A DNA stretch of 64,000 bases, taken from Klebsiella electrica (GTDB taxonomy: Bacteria; Pseudomonadota; Gammaproteobacteria; Enterobacterales; Enterobacteriaceae). The stretch spans positions 2,542,001 through 2,606,000 of the forward strand of contig NZ_CP041247.1 of assembly GCF_006711645.1 (NCBI RefSeq), given 5' to 3'. Under the pieces are notes generated by a model. The model was given only the letters and a program-made list of their open reading frames with translations, was not told the DNA's origin and did no database searches. This document shows positions 18,874-28,002 of the stretch, in pieces. The number at the start of each line of letters is the position of its first letter. Within the stretch, counting starts at the first letter, position 1. The position numbers were made by a program, and so were the translations under genes.

Positions 18874-19541
18874 CGGCGGTGGGCCAGGCGGCGAACCAGA
18901 CGGTCGCCCGCCATCTGCACGCCCTGCACGAGAGCCACCAGAATCAGCACCGTGCCGACCATCACTTGATCATTAAAGCGCTGATAGCCATAGCGAATCG
19001 CCAAATCGCCCAGCCCGCCGCCGCCAATGACACCAGCCATTGACGAGAAGCCAATCAGCATAACGATAGTCAGCGTGACGCCCGCCAGCAGGGTTGGCAA
19101 CGCTTCCGGCAGTAGCGATTTAAAAATCACATGCCAGACCGTACCGCCCATCGACAAAATGGCTTCAATACGACCGTAATCCACTTCGTCGAGCGCGTTT
19201 TCCGTCAACCGGGCGAAAAAAGGGAAGGCGCCAATCGTCACCGGCACCACTGCCGCGGTACTCCCGAGCGTAGTGCCGATAATCAGCCGGGTAAACGGGA
19301 TCAGGGCGATCAGCAGCACGATAAACGGCAGCGAGCGACCAAAGTTAATCACCGCCCCCAGCAGGGCGTTGAGTTTCGGCATCGGCAGTAGGCCGTTTTT
19401 GCGCGAAATAAACAGCACCACGCCGACAGGCAGGCCGAGCAGAACGGTAAATAGCGCCGCCAGACTCACCATATACACCGTGTCCAGCGTACCTTCCATC
19501 AGCAGCGGCCAGAGTTCATCCCAGCTCATGCGACTGTGCAT
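18870..19541 (-). CDS. Methionine-type ABC transporter permease (MetI-like)
   Basis: A 223-residue inner-membrane permease with about five helices. The EAA-type coupling motif is visible around [44 protein letters not shown], a strong MetI signature. The start ATG is 5 bp after GGAGGCC and overlaps the upstream ATPase gene by 16 bp. With the two genes upstream it forms a complete MetNIQ-like importer. It is the third gene after the solute-binding protein, probably all in one transcript starting at the dioxygenase. Confidence 0.87.
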   Translation of the reverse strand: MHSRMSWDELWPLLMEGTLDTVYMVSLAALFTVLLGLPVGVVLFISRKNGLLPMPKLNALLGAVINFGRSLPFIVLLIALIPFTRLIIGTTLGSTAAVVPVTIGAFPFFARLTENALDEVDYGRIEAILSMGGTVWHVIFKSLLPEALPTLLAGVTLTIVMLIGFSSMAGVIGGGGLGDLAIRYGYQRFNDQVMVGTVLILVALVQGVQMAGDRLVRRLAHRR

Positions 19542-20317
19542 AATGGCCTCCGGTGATAACCGTGACGAGCGAGAAAATCACGTTCCGACTGCGGATCGTG
19601 CAGCAATGACTGGCGCAGTTTCGACCACGGTGCCACCAGCAGTTCGGCGATACTGCCGCTTTCGACGATCTCGCCATTTTCCAGCAGCGCGGCGTGGTCG
19701 CACAGGGTTTTGACCACCTCCAGCTCATGGGTGATCAGCACAATCGTCAGATTCAGGCGCTGATTAATATCCGCCAGCAGCGCTAGCACCGAGGCGGTGG
19801 TCTCGGGATCCAGGGCGCTGGTCGCCTCGTCGCACAGCAGGACATCCGGCCTTGCCGCCAGCGCCCTTGCGATACCGACGCGCTGCTTTTGCCCGCCCGA
19901 AAGCTGGGAAGGGAACGCATGCGCTTTATCGCTAAGCCCGACCAGCTCCAGCAGTTCCGCCACTCGCGTCTGACGCGCCGTTTTGGCCATGCCGGCGATT
20001 TCCAGCGGCACAGCGATGTTGTCGGCGACGTTGCGCGCGTGCAGCAGGTTAAAATGCTGGAAGATCATCCCGGTGCGCAGACGGTAAGCGCGCAGCGCGG
20101 CTTTATCCATTTGCGTAATATCCTGTCCGTTCACAATAATGCGGCCCGATGTGGGCCGCTCCAGCAGATTCAGGCAGCGGATCAGCGTACTTTTGCCCGC
20201 GCCGCTGCGCCCGAGGATGCCGTAAATCGCCCCCTTCGGCACATGCAGCGACACCTTGTTCAGCGCCGGTCGGCCTGCTCCGGCATAGGTTTTACTCAGC
20301 CCGATGGCGTCAATCAT
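19526..20317 (-). CDS. Methionine-type ABC transporter ATPase (MetN-like, short form)
   Basis: A 263-residue ABC ATPase. Walker A is [15 protein letters not shown] (about residues 36-50), the signature is [15 protein letters not shown], and Walker B is [16 protein letters not shown]. coli MetN is about 80 residues longer because of a C-terminal NIL/ACT-like domain that binds methionine and shuts the transporter off. That domain is absent here, so this pump should not be inhibited from inside by methionine in the usual way. Its ATG overlaps the stop of the binding-protein gene (ATGA). Confidence 0.87.
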   Translation of the reverse strand: MIDAIGLSKTYAGAGRPALNKVSLHVPKGAIYGILGRSGAGKSTLIRCLNLLERPTSGRIIVNGQDITQMDKAALRAYRLRTGMIFQHFNLLHARNVADNIAVPLEIAGMAKTARQTRVAELLELVGLSDKAHAFPSQLSGGQKQRVGIARALAARPDVLLCDEATSALDPETTASVLALLADINQRLNLTIVLITHELEVVKTLCDHAALLENGEIVESGSIAELLVAPWSKLRQSLLHDPQSERDFLARHGYHRRPLCTVA

Positions 20318-21120
20318 GCTTTCGGGGCCACCGGGATAACCGAGCCGTTATAACGCTGACGGATAAAGTCAGCCACCTGCGGCGAAGTCAGGTCTTTTGC
20401 CAGCTGTTTGATGCGTGGATCGTTTGCCAGAGAGGGGGTGGTGACCAGAATGTTGGCATAAGGGTTATGGCTGGCGCTCTCAAGGCCCAGCGCGTCTTTT
20501 GCCGGCGTCAGCCCGGCTTCCAGCGCATAGTTACCGTTGATCACGGCCAAATCGACATCATCGAGAGAGCGCGGGATCTGCGGCGATTCAATTTCCAGAA
20601 TCTTCAGATGTTTCGGGTTTTCGACGATGTCTTTTGGCGTCGCCAGCGTCGTGGCCGGGTCGGTGAAGGTGGAGGCCAGTTTGATCAGCCCCTGGCTTTG
20701 CAATAAGAACAGCGCACGGCTCAGGTTGGTGGTGTTATTGGGCACCGCGACGGTGGCATTTTCCGGCAGCGAAGCGAAGTCTTTGTGCTTGCGCGAATAG
20801 ATGCCCAGCGGCTCAATATGGACCGTGGCAGCGACGGCGAAGGTCTTGCCCAGCGCCTTTTCCTGATCTTTCAAATAGGGAACGTGCTGGAAATAGTTCG
20901 CATCCACGTCGCCGTTTGCCAGCAGTTCATTGGCATTCACGCCGCTGGTCAGTTCAACCACCTTCAGATCCAGACTGGGGTCGATTTTTTTGATGTAGTT
21001 AAGTATTTCCGCATGCGGAACCGGGTCCGCCGCGACGCGTAACGCGGCGGCCTGTGCTGAGGTCCAGGCTAAAGAGAGAGACAGAGCGACCCCTGCCAGT
21101 TTAAAAGCGGCAATTTTCAT
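20314..21120 (-). CDS. MetQ/NlpA-type periplasmic solute-binding protein
   Basis: A 268-residue binding protein with a signal peptide ([19 protein letters not shown]) ending TSAQA-A near residue 23. MetQ proteins are normally lipoproteins, but no Cys follows the signal here, so it should be a soluble periplasmic protein. Family features include [49 protein letters not shown] and [10 protein letters not shown]. The ligand may be methionine, a derivative, or another organosulfur compound. The neighbouring 2-oxoglutarate dioxygenase hints at an organic sulfur source, which is my inference. Confidence 0.87.
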   Translation of the reverse strand: MKIAAFKLAGVALSLSLAWTSAQAAALRVAADPVPHAEILNYIKKIDPSLDLKVVELTSGVNANELLANGDVDANYFQHVPYLKDQEKALGKTFAVAATVHIEPLGIYSRKHKDFASLPENATVAVPNNTTNLSRALFLLQSQGLIKLASTFTDPATTLATPKDIVENPKHLKILEIESPQIPRSLDDVDLAVINGNYALEAGLTPAKDALGLESASHNPYANILVTTPSLANDPRIKQLAKDLTSPQVADFIRQRYNGSVIPVAPKA

Positions 21121-21151
21121 GGTGTTTTCCTTTATCTTTGAGTTTTTATCT

Positions 21152-22180
21152 TTAAACGATCGGTTGCGCGGCGCGTTCGCGAAACACATCCTGGTAGTAA
21201 CGCTCAGCCACATCCGGGTGGGAGCGCAGGCGGCCCTTCAGGTAATTCCAGCCCACTTCGCGCAGCAGCGGATTCTGCGGGTCGCTGTCCGGCCCGAGCG
21301 CTTCCTGCGCCAGCTCTGGCGGAAGGGTATAGACCGGGACGGTGGCATCCAGCTGCGCGCCGAGGAAAAAGGCGATGGAGAGGCGCTCCTGGTGCGCTGG
21401 CGGAGACACCACCCGATGCACGGTGGCGCGCAGATAGCCATTGGTGGCCAGCTCCAGCAGTTCGCCAATATTGACGACAAAGCTGCCGGCCAGCGGGGTT
21501 GCGTCGATCCATTGTCCGGGAGCCACTTCCACCTGCAGACCCTTTTGCTCATCCTGAAGCAGGAAGCTGAGGAACCCGGAGTCCTTATGCGCGCCGACGC
21601 CCTGATGGCTTTGCGCCTCATGCTGACCGGGATAGCGGATCAGTTTGATATGCTCGTTGGGTTTATTGCCATACAAGGTGTCAAAGGCGTCATCAGGCAG
21701 CGCCAGCGCTTCAGCAAAGGCGCGCAGCAGGGTGGTGCCGACCTGGGTCATGGCGCGCTGCCAGCTGAGCAGCGTGGGTTTCAGCGTCGGCAGGGCTTCC
21801 GGCCACAGGTTAGGCCCCTGCAGGCGCTGCCAGCGCGGCGCATCGTCATTAAGATGCAGCGCCGGACGCTCGGCGCCAATATCAAATTGTTCTCGCCAGT
21901 CTGGCTGCCCGCGGGTCAGCTCCGATGCGGCGCGGTTGTAGCCGCGAAAGTGAGGGGAATGAATCATTGCGACCGGCTGTTTTTGCTCATCAGACAGGGC
22001 AAAAAAGCGGCGGGATTGCTGCTGGACAGCTTGTTGTAAGGCATCGTCGACGCCATGATTGATCAGATAAAAGAAGCCTATCTCGCGGGCCGCATAGCGA
22101 AGGTCGGCCAGAAAAGCCGTTTTCTCAGCCGGATCGGCGTAGCGAGCAAGATCGAGAATCGGCAAGGTCGTTGCGTTCAT
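21152..22180 (-). CDS. 2-oxoglutarate/Fe(II) dioxygenase, isopenicillin N synthase-like
   Basis: A 342-residue non-haem iron oxygenase. The N-terminal DIOX_N region (PILDLARYADP... REIGFFYLINHGVDD) and the double-stranded beta-helix core are clear. Iron ligands are His and Asp of GAHKDSGFLSFLLQD (about residues 193-195) and the distal His of YLRATVHRVVSPP. The 2-oxoglutarate salt-bridge Arg is in RLSIAFF. It stands 31 bp upstream of the MetQ-like gene on the same strand, so uptake of a compound followed by its oxidation is a reasonable guess. Confidence 0.86.
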   Translation of the reverse strand: MNATTLPILDLARYADPAEKTAFLADLRYAAREIGFFYLINHGVDDALQQAVQQQSRRFFALSDEQKQPVAMIHSPHFRGYNRAASELTRGQPDWREQFDIGAERPALHLNDDAPRWQRLQGPNLWPEALPTLKPTLLSWQRAMTQVGTTLLRAFAEALALPDDAFDTLYGNKPNEHIKLIRYPGQHEAQSHQGVGAHKDSGFLSFLLQDEQKGLQVEVAPGQWIDATPLAGSFVVNIGELLELATNGYLRATVHRVVSPPAHQERLSIAFFLGAQLDATVPVYTLPPELAQEALGPDSDPQNPLLREVGWNYLKGRLRSHPDVAERYYQDVFRERAAQPIV

Positions 22181-22465
22181 TGTGTTCTCCGAAGACAGCG
22201 TTCAGGGAAGAGCGTTTATTCAGGTTCAGGGTTCGGGGACAACAACAGCGCATGGCGATTTCCTCATTCGGTGGGGTGAGCACAGCTTGCCTCAACGGCA
22301 AATAATCAACCAATAACCTTCTTTTCTAATTTATGACCGCGCGGGGTTCAGTGCTTTTGCGAATAATGGATAAAGGCGGCGCCAACTCTCTTTCTGCCTT
22401 GCACAGGGGCGAGGTAGCCAGTATGGTGTGCGACATTTCTCAGGTATTCAGGATTCAACATCGCA

Positions 22466-22747
22466 ATGCAGCCTTCCAAAGATCCTCTTCATGGCGTCAC
22501 CCTCGAGGCTTTACTGAACGCCCTGGTGGCGAGGTATGGTTGGGCCGGACTGGCACAACGGATCACTATCAACTGTTTTAAGAGCGACCCGAGCATCAAA
22601 TCGAGCCTCAAATTTTTACGTCGGACCCCCTGGGCGCGCAAAGAAGTTGAAGAACTGTATATTGATTCGCTGTCCGAAGCCGATACGGCAAAAGAGGACC
22701 TCCCGGCGGATAATCCGTGGGCTAACTGGCAGAATAAAAAAGAGTAG
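22466..22747 (+). CDS. VF530-family (DUF2132) small DNA-binding-like protein
   Basis: A 93-residue protein whose core DPLHGVTLEALLNALVARYGW, ITINCFKSDPSIKSSLKFLRRTPWARKEVEELY matches the VF530 family (DUF2132). Structures of this family suggest a SAP-like or nucleic-acid-binding fold, but the biological role is unknown. The gene starts at ATG 22466 and runs convergently towards the AraC-type gene, ending 31 bp from it. The acidic tail (EADTAKEDLPADNPWANWQNKKE) is variable in the family. Confidence 0.8.
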   Translation: MQPSKDPLHGVTLEALLNALVARYGWAGLAQRITINCFKSDPSIKSSLKFLRRTPWARKEVEELYIDSLSEADTAKEDLPADNPWANWQNKKE

Positions 22748-22778
22748 GGTGTAGCCCAGGTGTGAAGGTGCGAAGAGG

Positions 22779-23735
22779 TTACAGCACCGTCTCGCCACGC
22801 AGCGCGCCCGGCGCTTTGCCGGTGATGCGTTTAAAGGCGCGGCTGAAGGCGGCCAGCGAGCTGTATCCCAGGCGGAAGGCAACCTTTTCCAGGGGCAGAC
22901 CTTCATCCGAAATATACTGTGCGGCCAGCCGCATCCGCAGTTCCGTGAGGTAACGCGCGGGTGTAGTACCGGTGGCGGCGAGGAAACGCTCCGCAAAAAC
23001 GGAACGCGAGGTCCCGGCCTCGCGAGCAAGCTCGGCGACTTTCCAGTTGACGCCAGGCTGCTGATGCATCGCGTAGATAGCTCTGGCGAGTTTAGGATCG
23101 CGCAGCACCTGTACCCAGCCGGTGGCGTTGCCGCAGCCGCACTCCACCCAGCCGCGAACAATCAGCGCCGCCACCACATCGGCAAGTCGCGCCAGAATAC
23201 CGGCGTAGCCCGCCTGCCGGGTGAGCGATTCGCGCTCCATCGCCAGCAGCAGCGGGTGGATTTCGGGCCAGGTTTTCAGCAGACGGCTGACCAGCATCAC
23301 TTCCGGCATCGCTTTGACCAGCGGCTGCATCCCCCCCAGTTCAAAATCCATGCAGCCGCTGAAGATGACGGTATTTTCCGTCTCTTCCGTCTCTTTCTGC
23401 ACGCCATCATGCTTGACGCAGCACACCGTCGCGCAGACCGGTTCGCTGGCTAACTGCACTACATCAATCACCTGCGCCTGGTCATCGGAGATTAACGCAT
23501 GGCTCTCGCCGTTGGGAATAAACAGCGCATCGCCGCTTTCCAGCGTCAGCCGCTGGCCGCTGGCCATCCGCAGCAGCGCTTGTCCGCGACTGACGAAGTG
23601 GAACTGGGCTTTCCCCGGCACGGAGTTGAAGGCCACCCCGAACGGGCGGCCAGTTTCGATACGACGGTAATTGACCCCGGAGAGGCGCATGCCGCGCAGG
23701 AGTTCACTGGTCAGGTCGAGGGTCTGGCGAGTCAT
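22779..23735 (-). CDS. AraC-family regulator with cupin sensor
   Basis: A 318-residue regulator. The N-terminal half is a cupin-type sensor (FHFVSRGQALLRMASGQRLTLESGDALFIPNGESHAL around residues 46-80), and the last 100 residues hold the two helix-turn-helices (NWKVAELAREAGTSRSVFAERFLAATG and LEKVAFRLGYSSLAAFSRAFKRITG). The sensor has an unusual cysteine cluster, CATVCCVKHDG near residues 101-111, with more Cys in FSGCMD and WVECGCGNA. That could mean metal or redox sensing, as in RclR-like relatives. It is divergent from the NepI-like exporter and probably controls it. Confidence 0.85.
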   Translation of the reverse strand: MTRQTLDLTSELLRGMRLSGVNYRRIETGRPFGVAFNSVPGKAQFHFVSRGQALLRMASGQRLTLESGDALFIPNGESHALISDDQAQVIDVVQLASEPVCATVCCVKHDGVQKETEETENTVIFSGCMDFELGGMQPLVKAMPEVMLVSRLLKTWPEIHPLLLAMERESLTRQAGYAGILARLADVVAALIVRGWVECGCGNATGWVQVLRDPKLARAIYAMHQQPGVNWKVAELAREAGTSRSVFAERFLAATGTTPARYLTELRMRLAAQYISDEGLPLEKVAFRLGYSSLAAFSRAFKRITGKAPGALRGETVL

Positions 23736-23843
23736 CTACGTAATCCCGGACGAATTATCAATAATTGCAGAGTATGCATCATAGATCGTCCGACAGGAAA
23801 GCCCTAACCTTGGCGCGATGTTAATTAATCTGGAGAGATGTAT

Positions 23844-25043
23844 ATGAGTTCCTGCATAACTGCCGAAGAGGGAATGACCGCGGCCAAACCCGCATGGCGC
23901 GCGGTGTATGCTCTGGCATTGGGCGTTTTCGGCCTGATTGTTGCAGAGTTTCTTCCCGCCAGTCTGTTAACGCCGATGGCCGCCAGCCTTGGGGTCAGCG
24001 AAGGGATGGCGGGGCAGGCGGTGACCGCCACAGCCCTGGTGGCACTGGTGACCGGATTGCTGATCACCCCCGCGACCAAAAATATCGATCGCCGCTGGGT
24101 GCTGATGTTCTTTTCCGTCCTGCAGATCGTCTCCAGCCTGATGGTGGCCTTCGCCAGCTCGCTGGAGTTTCTGCTGCTGGGACGCCTGCTGTTGGGGATA
24201 GCGATCGGCGGATTCTGGTCGATGTCGACCGCCACGGCGATGCGTCTGGTGCCTGCCGCATGGGTGCCGAAAGCGCTGGCGGTGATCTTCTCCGCCGTGT
24301 CGATAGCCACCGTGGTGGCGGCGCCGCTGGGCAGCTATCTGGGCGGTTTGATCGGCTGGCGCAGCGTCTTTATTCTCTGTACGGTCCCCAGCGTACTGGC
24401 GCTGCTGTGGCAACTGTGGGTACTGCCCTCAATGCGTCCGGAAAGCGTCGGCAGTTTTGCTACGCTGTTTAAGGTTCTGCGCCGTCCCGGCATGGTCGGC
24501 GGGATGCTGGCCACCATTTTAATCTTCAGCGGACATTTTGCCTTTTTCACCTATCTGCGGCCGTTCCTGGAAACCGTCGCCCAGGCCAGCGTCGAAGGCG
24601 TTTCACTGATTCTGCTCGGATTCGGGGTGGCGAACTTTATCGGCACCTCTCTTGCCGGGCATCTGCTGAGCCGCAGCCTGCGTTTAACGCTGGCGCTGGT
24701 TCCGCTGGTCATGAGCGTACTGGCGCTGATGATGGTGACCTTCGGCCACATCGCGCTCCTCGACGGACTGCTGGTCGCCATGTGGGGCTTTGCCTTCGGC
24801 CTGGTGCCGGTCGGCTGGTCAACCTGGCTGGCGACGACGGTACCGGATGAAGCAGAAAGCGCGGGCGGACTACTGGTTGCCTCTATTCAGCTGGCTATCA
24901 GCGCCGGGGCGGCCGGCGGTGGGGCGGTGTTTGATCTCAACGGCGCCAGCGGCGTCTTTACCGGCAGCGGTTTACTCCTGCTCAGCGCCATGATTATTGT
25001 TTTTGCCGGTGTGCGGGTGACATCCCCGGCCAGCGAAAAATAA
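23844..25043 (+). CDS. MFS exporter similar to NepI (purine ribonucleoside efflux)
   Basis: A 399-residue 12-helix MFS protein closely resembling E. coli NepI: FGLIVAEFLPASLLTPMAASLGVSEGMAGQAVT near the N terminus, IGGFWSMSTATAMRLVP, FAFFTYLRPFLE and LVPVGWSTWLA. NepI exports purine ribonucleosides such as inosine. I prefer ATG 23844 because GGAGAG lies 8 bp upstream; ATG 23838 is too close to it. The cysteine-rich AraC regulator is transcribed divergently from the 108-bp gap. Confidence 0.82.
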   Translation: MSSCITAEEGMTAAKPAWRAVYALALGVFGLIVAEFLPASLLTPMAASLGVSEGMAGQAVTATALVALVTGLLITPATKNIDRRWVLMFFSVLQIVSSLMVAFASSLEFLLLGRLLLGIAIGGFWSMSTATAMRLVPAAWVPKALAVIFSAVSIATVVAAPLGSYLGGLIGWRSVFILCTVPSVLALLWQLWVLPSMRPESVGSFATLFKVLRRPGMVGGMLATILIFSGHFAFFTYLRPFLETVAQASVEGVSLILLGFGVANFIGTSLAGHLLSRSLRLTLALVPLVMSVLALMMVTFGHIALLDGLLVAMWGFAFGLVPVGWSTWLATTVPDEAESAGGLLVASIQLAISAGAAGGGAVFDLNGASGVFTGSGLLLLSAMIIVFAGVRVTSPASEK

Positions 25044-25055
25044 ACTCGCGCCGCG

Positions 25056-25541
25056 TCAACGATGCGCCTGCGGGCGCATTTTCTTCGCCGCCTGTTGCGG
25101 CCACGCCCCTTTGCGTACCAGCAGGCGATACGCGCCCTCGTCGCTTACCCCTTCGTCAATCGTGATAAAGCCGCTGGCGGCATAAAACGCCAGCGCGTTG
25201 CGATTACGCGTCAGGCACTTGAGCCGATAGCCGTGCTCTTGCCAGCCGGGTAGTGCCTGCAGCAGCATTTTGCCCACTCCGCATCCCTGACGGGCGGGAG
25301 CGACATGCAAATGGTGAATAAAGTGGTCTGGCAGCCAGACGGCAATAAACCCGGCCAGCTCTCCCTGCGGATCGTGCGCCAGCCAGATCGTTTCACCTTC
25401 AGTCTGCTTTTCCAGATCGGTTAAGCGAAAATCGGTGACGTTCAGCCACGTAAACGTATGGCACCGCGATAAAAGGAACAGCCGCTGTAATGCTGGCCAG
25501 TCATGACGAGTTGCCTGACGAACGGAAATAGTCAATCTCAC
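25056..25541 (-). CDS. GNAT-family N-acetyltransferase
   Basis: A GNAT enzyme of up to 161 residues. The acetyl-CoA motif is LHVAPARQGCGVGKMLLQALPGW around residues 78-100, followed by LTRNRNALAFYAASGF, the common C-terminal GNAT signature. The frame opens at GTG 25541, but AAGGAG is directly against that codon, so TTG 25535, seven bases after GGAG, may be the true start. It is convergent with the NepI-like gene, ending 12 bp from it. The substrate is unknown. Confidence 0.82.
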   Translation of the reverse strand: MRLTISVRQATRHDWPALQRLFLLSRCHTFTWLNVTDFRLTDLEKQTEGETIWLAHDPQGELAGFIAVWLPDHFIHHLHVAPARQGCGVGKMLLQALPGWQEHGYRLKCLTRNRNALAFYAASGFITIDEGVSDEGAYRLLVRKGAWPQQAAKKMRPQAHR

Positions 25542-25763
25542 TCCTTTCTCTTTCTCTGCCTGACCGGAACATTCCCGGCGGCGGCGAGGCGATTATAGCC
25601 AATCTCCCTTTTTATCTGCACGCCGGGCACACAAAAACCGCACTTCGGCGGTGCAGGGCAACGCCAGGTTGAACCCGCGAAGATAAATAAAATATTGATA
25701 AATAACAAATAGGCAACGTGGCATGGTTAATGCTTAGCACTGTAAGTATTGGGATGCGCAGGG

Positions 25764-25811
25764 GACGGCCGGGGTTTCAAGGACCCCATCACCGTCGCGG
25801 CCGTCATTTTT
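25764..25811 (+). terminator. Nested stem-loop with T run upstream of the OFA transporter
   Basis: GACGGCCG (25764-25771) pairs with CGGCCGTC (25798-25805), and inside it GGGGT pairs with ACCCC. ATTTTTG follows. This looks like an intrinsic terminator. As no + strand gene lies immediately upstream, it may act as a leader attenuator for the transporter that starts at 25844, or end a short unidentified transcript. The rest of 25542-25843 shows no gene. Confidence 0.5.
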
Positions 25812-25843
25812 GATTTGTGGCTAGCGGATTACTGGAGCTGATT

Positions 25844-27118
25844 ATGACCGTTCTCAGAGAACCTTTGGTTGTCGCCAGATATGGCAAATGGACGCAACTC
25901 TCACTTGGCCTGATCTGTATGGCTTCGATATCCAGTCCACAATATGTCTGGACGCTGCTGACCAGACCGTTGACCGAGAAGCTGGGCGTCGGGTTGGCGG
26001 AATTACAGGTGACCTTTTCGCTGTTGATTATCCTGCAGACCTTTTTCTCGCCGTTTCAGGGACGGCTGGTTGAGCGCTTTGGCCCGCGACTGCTTATCTC
26101 TATCGGCACGGTCATGGCGGGGCTGAGCTGGGTTCTCTCGGCTCAGGTCAGCGGCCTGGCCGCGCTGTACCTCGTCTATGGCTGCCTCGGCGGTCTGGGT
26201 ACCGGTATTGTCTATATCGGCGTCGTCGGTTTAATGGTGCGATGGTTTCCCCGCCAGCGCGGATTTGCCGCCGGTGCCGTCGCCGCGGGGTATGGCATGG
26301 GGGCGATTATGACCACCTTTCCGGTCTCCGTCTCGTTGAGCCAATACGGGCTGGAACAGACCATGACGGTCTTCGGCATCCTGTTTGCCGCCGTGGGATT
26401 TCTCGCCAGCCAGGGGCTGAAGCTGCCGCCTGATAGCGGTGCGTTGCCCGCCAGTCAGACCGTCGCGCAAAGTACCCGGCAATTCACTTCGCGTGAAATG
26501 CTGCGTGAACCGCTTTTCTGGCTGATGTTCGCCATGATGGCGATGATGTCGACCTCCGGACTGATGGTGACGTCGCAGATGGCGGTCTTCGCTGAAGATT
26601 TCGGCATCAGCAAGGCGGTGGTCTTCGGTATGGCCGCGTTGCCGCTGGCGCTGACTATCGATCGTTTTACCAATGGCCTGACGCGTCCGCTGTTCGGTTT
26701 TATTTCCGATCGCTATGGCCGTGAAAACACCATGTTTATCGCCTTTGCGCTGGAAGGGGTGGCGATGACCCTGTGGCTGGCCTGCCGGGACGATCCGATG
26801 CTGTTTGTCCTGTTGTCCGGCGTGGTGTTTTTCGGTTGGGGAGAGATTTTTTCGCTGTTTCCCTCTACGTTGACCGACACCTTCGGCAGCGAGTACGCGA
26901 GTTCGAACTACGGCTGGTTGTATATCTCGCAAGGGATCGGTTCGATCTTCGGCGGCCCGCTGGCGGCGCTGCTGTACCAGCATACTCAAGGGTGGGGCGT
27001 GGTCTTCAGCTGCGCGATAGGGCTTGATTTTGTTACCGCCGTACTGGCGATTGCGCTGCTGAAACCCTGGCGCTCGCGCTTTATCCGTAAGCACAGCGAG
27101 GCTGCCGTAATTCGTTAG
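25844..27118 (+). CDS. OFA-family MFS transporter (oxalate/formate antiporter type)
   Basis: A 424-residue 12-helix transporter of the oxalate:formate antiporter family. Typical stretches are SPQYVWTLLTRPLTEKLGVGLAELQVTFSLL, LGGLGTGIVYIGVVGLMVRWFPRQRGFAAGAVAAGYGMGA, and FAEDFGISKAVVFGMAALPLALTIDRFTNGLTRPLFGFISDRYGREN. It starts at ATG 25844 behind CTGGAG. Members carry oxalate, formate, pyruvate or other small carboxylates; no oxalate-degrading gene is nearby, so the substrate is open. A GC-rich hairpin follows. Confidence 0.85.
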   Translation: MTVLREPLVVARYGKWTQLSLGLICMASISSPQYVWTLLTRPLTEKLGVGLAELQVTFSLLIILQTFFSPFQGRLVERFGPRLLISIGTVMAGLSWVLSAQVSGLAALYLVYGCLGGLGTGIVYIGVVGLMVRWFPRQRGFAAGAVAAGYGMGAIMTTFPVSVSLSQYGLEQTMTVFGILFAAVGFLASQGLKLPPDSGALPASQTVAQSTRQFTSREMLREPLFWLMFAMMAMMSTSGLMVTSQMAVFAEDFGISKAVVFGMAALPLALTIDRFTNGLTRPLFGFISDRYGRENTMFIAFALEGVAMTLWLACRDDPMLFVLLSGVVFFGWGEIFSLFPSTLTDTFGSEYASSNYGWLYISQGIGSIFGGPLAALLYQHTQGWGVVFSCAIGLDFVTAVLAIALLKPWRSRFIRKHSEAAVIR

Positions 27119-27132
27119 TTCTCCCGACATTC

Positions 27133-27159
27133 ACCCCGGCGACAGCCCGCCGCCGGGGT
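27133..27159 (+). terminator. GC-rich hairpin after the OFA transporter
   Basis: ACCCCGGCG and CGCCGGGGT are perfect inverted repeats around a 9-base loop, 14 bp after the stop. The downstream T tract is poor (CATTCCT), so this may be a weak or factor-assisted terminator. Confidence 0.5.
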
Positions 27160-27571
27160 CATTCCTGATTACGCTTGCGCCACCGACAGCTGCCGGGCGC
27201 TGGCCGCATACCGGGAGAAAGGTCACTTTTTCGCTAACGCCAGTTAATGCAGACAATATGTGATGCGCAGTTACCCTACGGGAAGATTTTTATTTATTTC
27301 GTGGCGGATAAAACCGGATTTGAATTACTGACGACGGGGATGGTCTGCCTGAGCGATGGAAGTTTAGTTAAAATGCGTGAGCAGGGTTATATCCGTTGCC
27401 GCTCACCCGCGGCGAAGGGCAGGGAATGCTTTTTTCACCGATCGGCCTGGCAGGTCTGCTCAGGAAGTTGCATAACATCTCATATCATTCAGCCACAGTG
27501 AACATTGTCGCGCAGATAATCAGGCAGAAGCAAAAACAATGCTTCGTTTTGGTGCCCCACTAAATTTTTCA

Positions 27572-27588
27572 TGCATCATCGTGATGCA
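27572..27588. promoter_or_regulatory. NtrC-like enhancer site
   Basis: TGCATCA and TGATGCA form a perfect palindrome around TCG, close to the NtrC consensus TGCAC-N7-GTGCA. A GGTGC half-site lies 20 bp upstream at about 27561. The palindrome centre is roughly 100 bp upstream of the start point predicted from the sigma-54 promoter at 27652, the normal distance for an NtrC enhancer. Confidence 0.5.
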
Positions 27589-27651
27589 AAGCAGATCCGC
27601 AGTACACCACAACTCATTTCATATCTTGTTAATATTAAAGTAATTAATTAA

Positions 27652-27667
27652 TGGCATGCTTTGTGCT
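27652..27667 (+). promoter_or_regulatory. Sigma-54-type promoter for the five-gene cluster
   Basis: TGGCATGCTTTGTGCT has the invariant GG and GC dinucleotides 10 bp apart and matches the consensus TGGCACG-N4-TTGCW with two mismatches. It faces the cluster that starts at 28003. An NtrC-like site lies at the expected distance upstream. A short AT-rich region between them could hold an IHF bend. Confidence 0.55.
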
Positions 27668-28002
27668 TATCTTTGTAACAGAGGATAAAAAGCGTGGGGG
27701 AATTTTAATCTTTCTTTGTGGCGACCATAAGCAGTACCGATGTTATTGCCGGCGAGGAGTAGACAATCAACGTTGTCATTATGGGGTTTGAAACGGATCT
27801 CAGTATTCATATTCACCGTTATTTTTAAACAGGATACCTGATTCACACATAGCCCTGTTAACCGCATTGTTACGCGGATAATTATTTTGTATTGCCGTTG
27901 CTAACAACGTCACGACCCTTTTGAGGAGATAAAAGGGGCCCGGACTGAGTTCTGCGCAGGTGCAGCATATACTGTCACGATCGGCGATTTCACAAGGATA
28001 CA

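Larger units (their letters stand above)
27160..28002 (+). other. Long intergenic leader of the ATP-grasp/transglutaminase cluster
   Basis: About 840 bp without a convincing gene. It contains an NtrC-like palindrome (27572-27588), a sigma-54-type promoter (27652-27667), and a CCCTTTT/AAAAGGG hairpin (27916-27937) in what would be a leader of roughly 320 nt. It also holds a GGGCAGGG octamer at 27417 that fits the KOPS consensus. A short open frame at 27247-27501 has no recognisable content. Confidence 0.6.

Noticed and set aside
26231..27130. Long open frame of 299 codons on the - strand
   Set aside because: It lies antisense to the OFA transporter; its His-, Arg- and Gln-rich product is typical of the antisense of GC-rich coding DNA and has no family features.
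27247..27501. 84-codon frame in the gap before the ATP-grasp cluster
   Set aside because: No good ribosome site, no domain, and a composition unlike the neighbouring genes. It lies in a stretch better explained as a control region.
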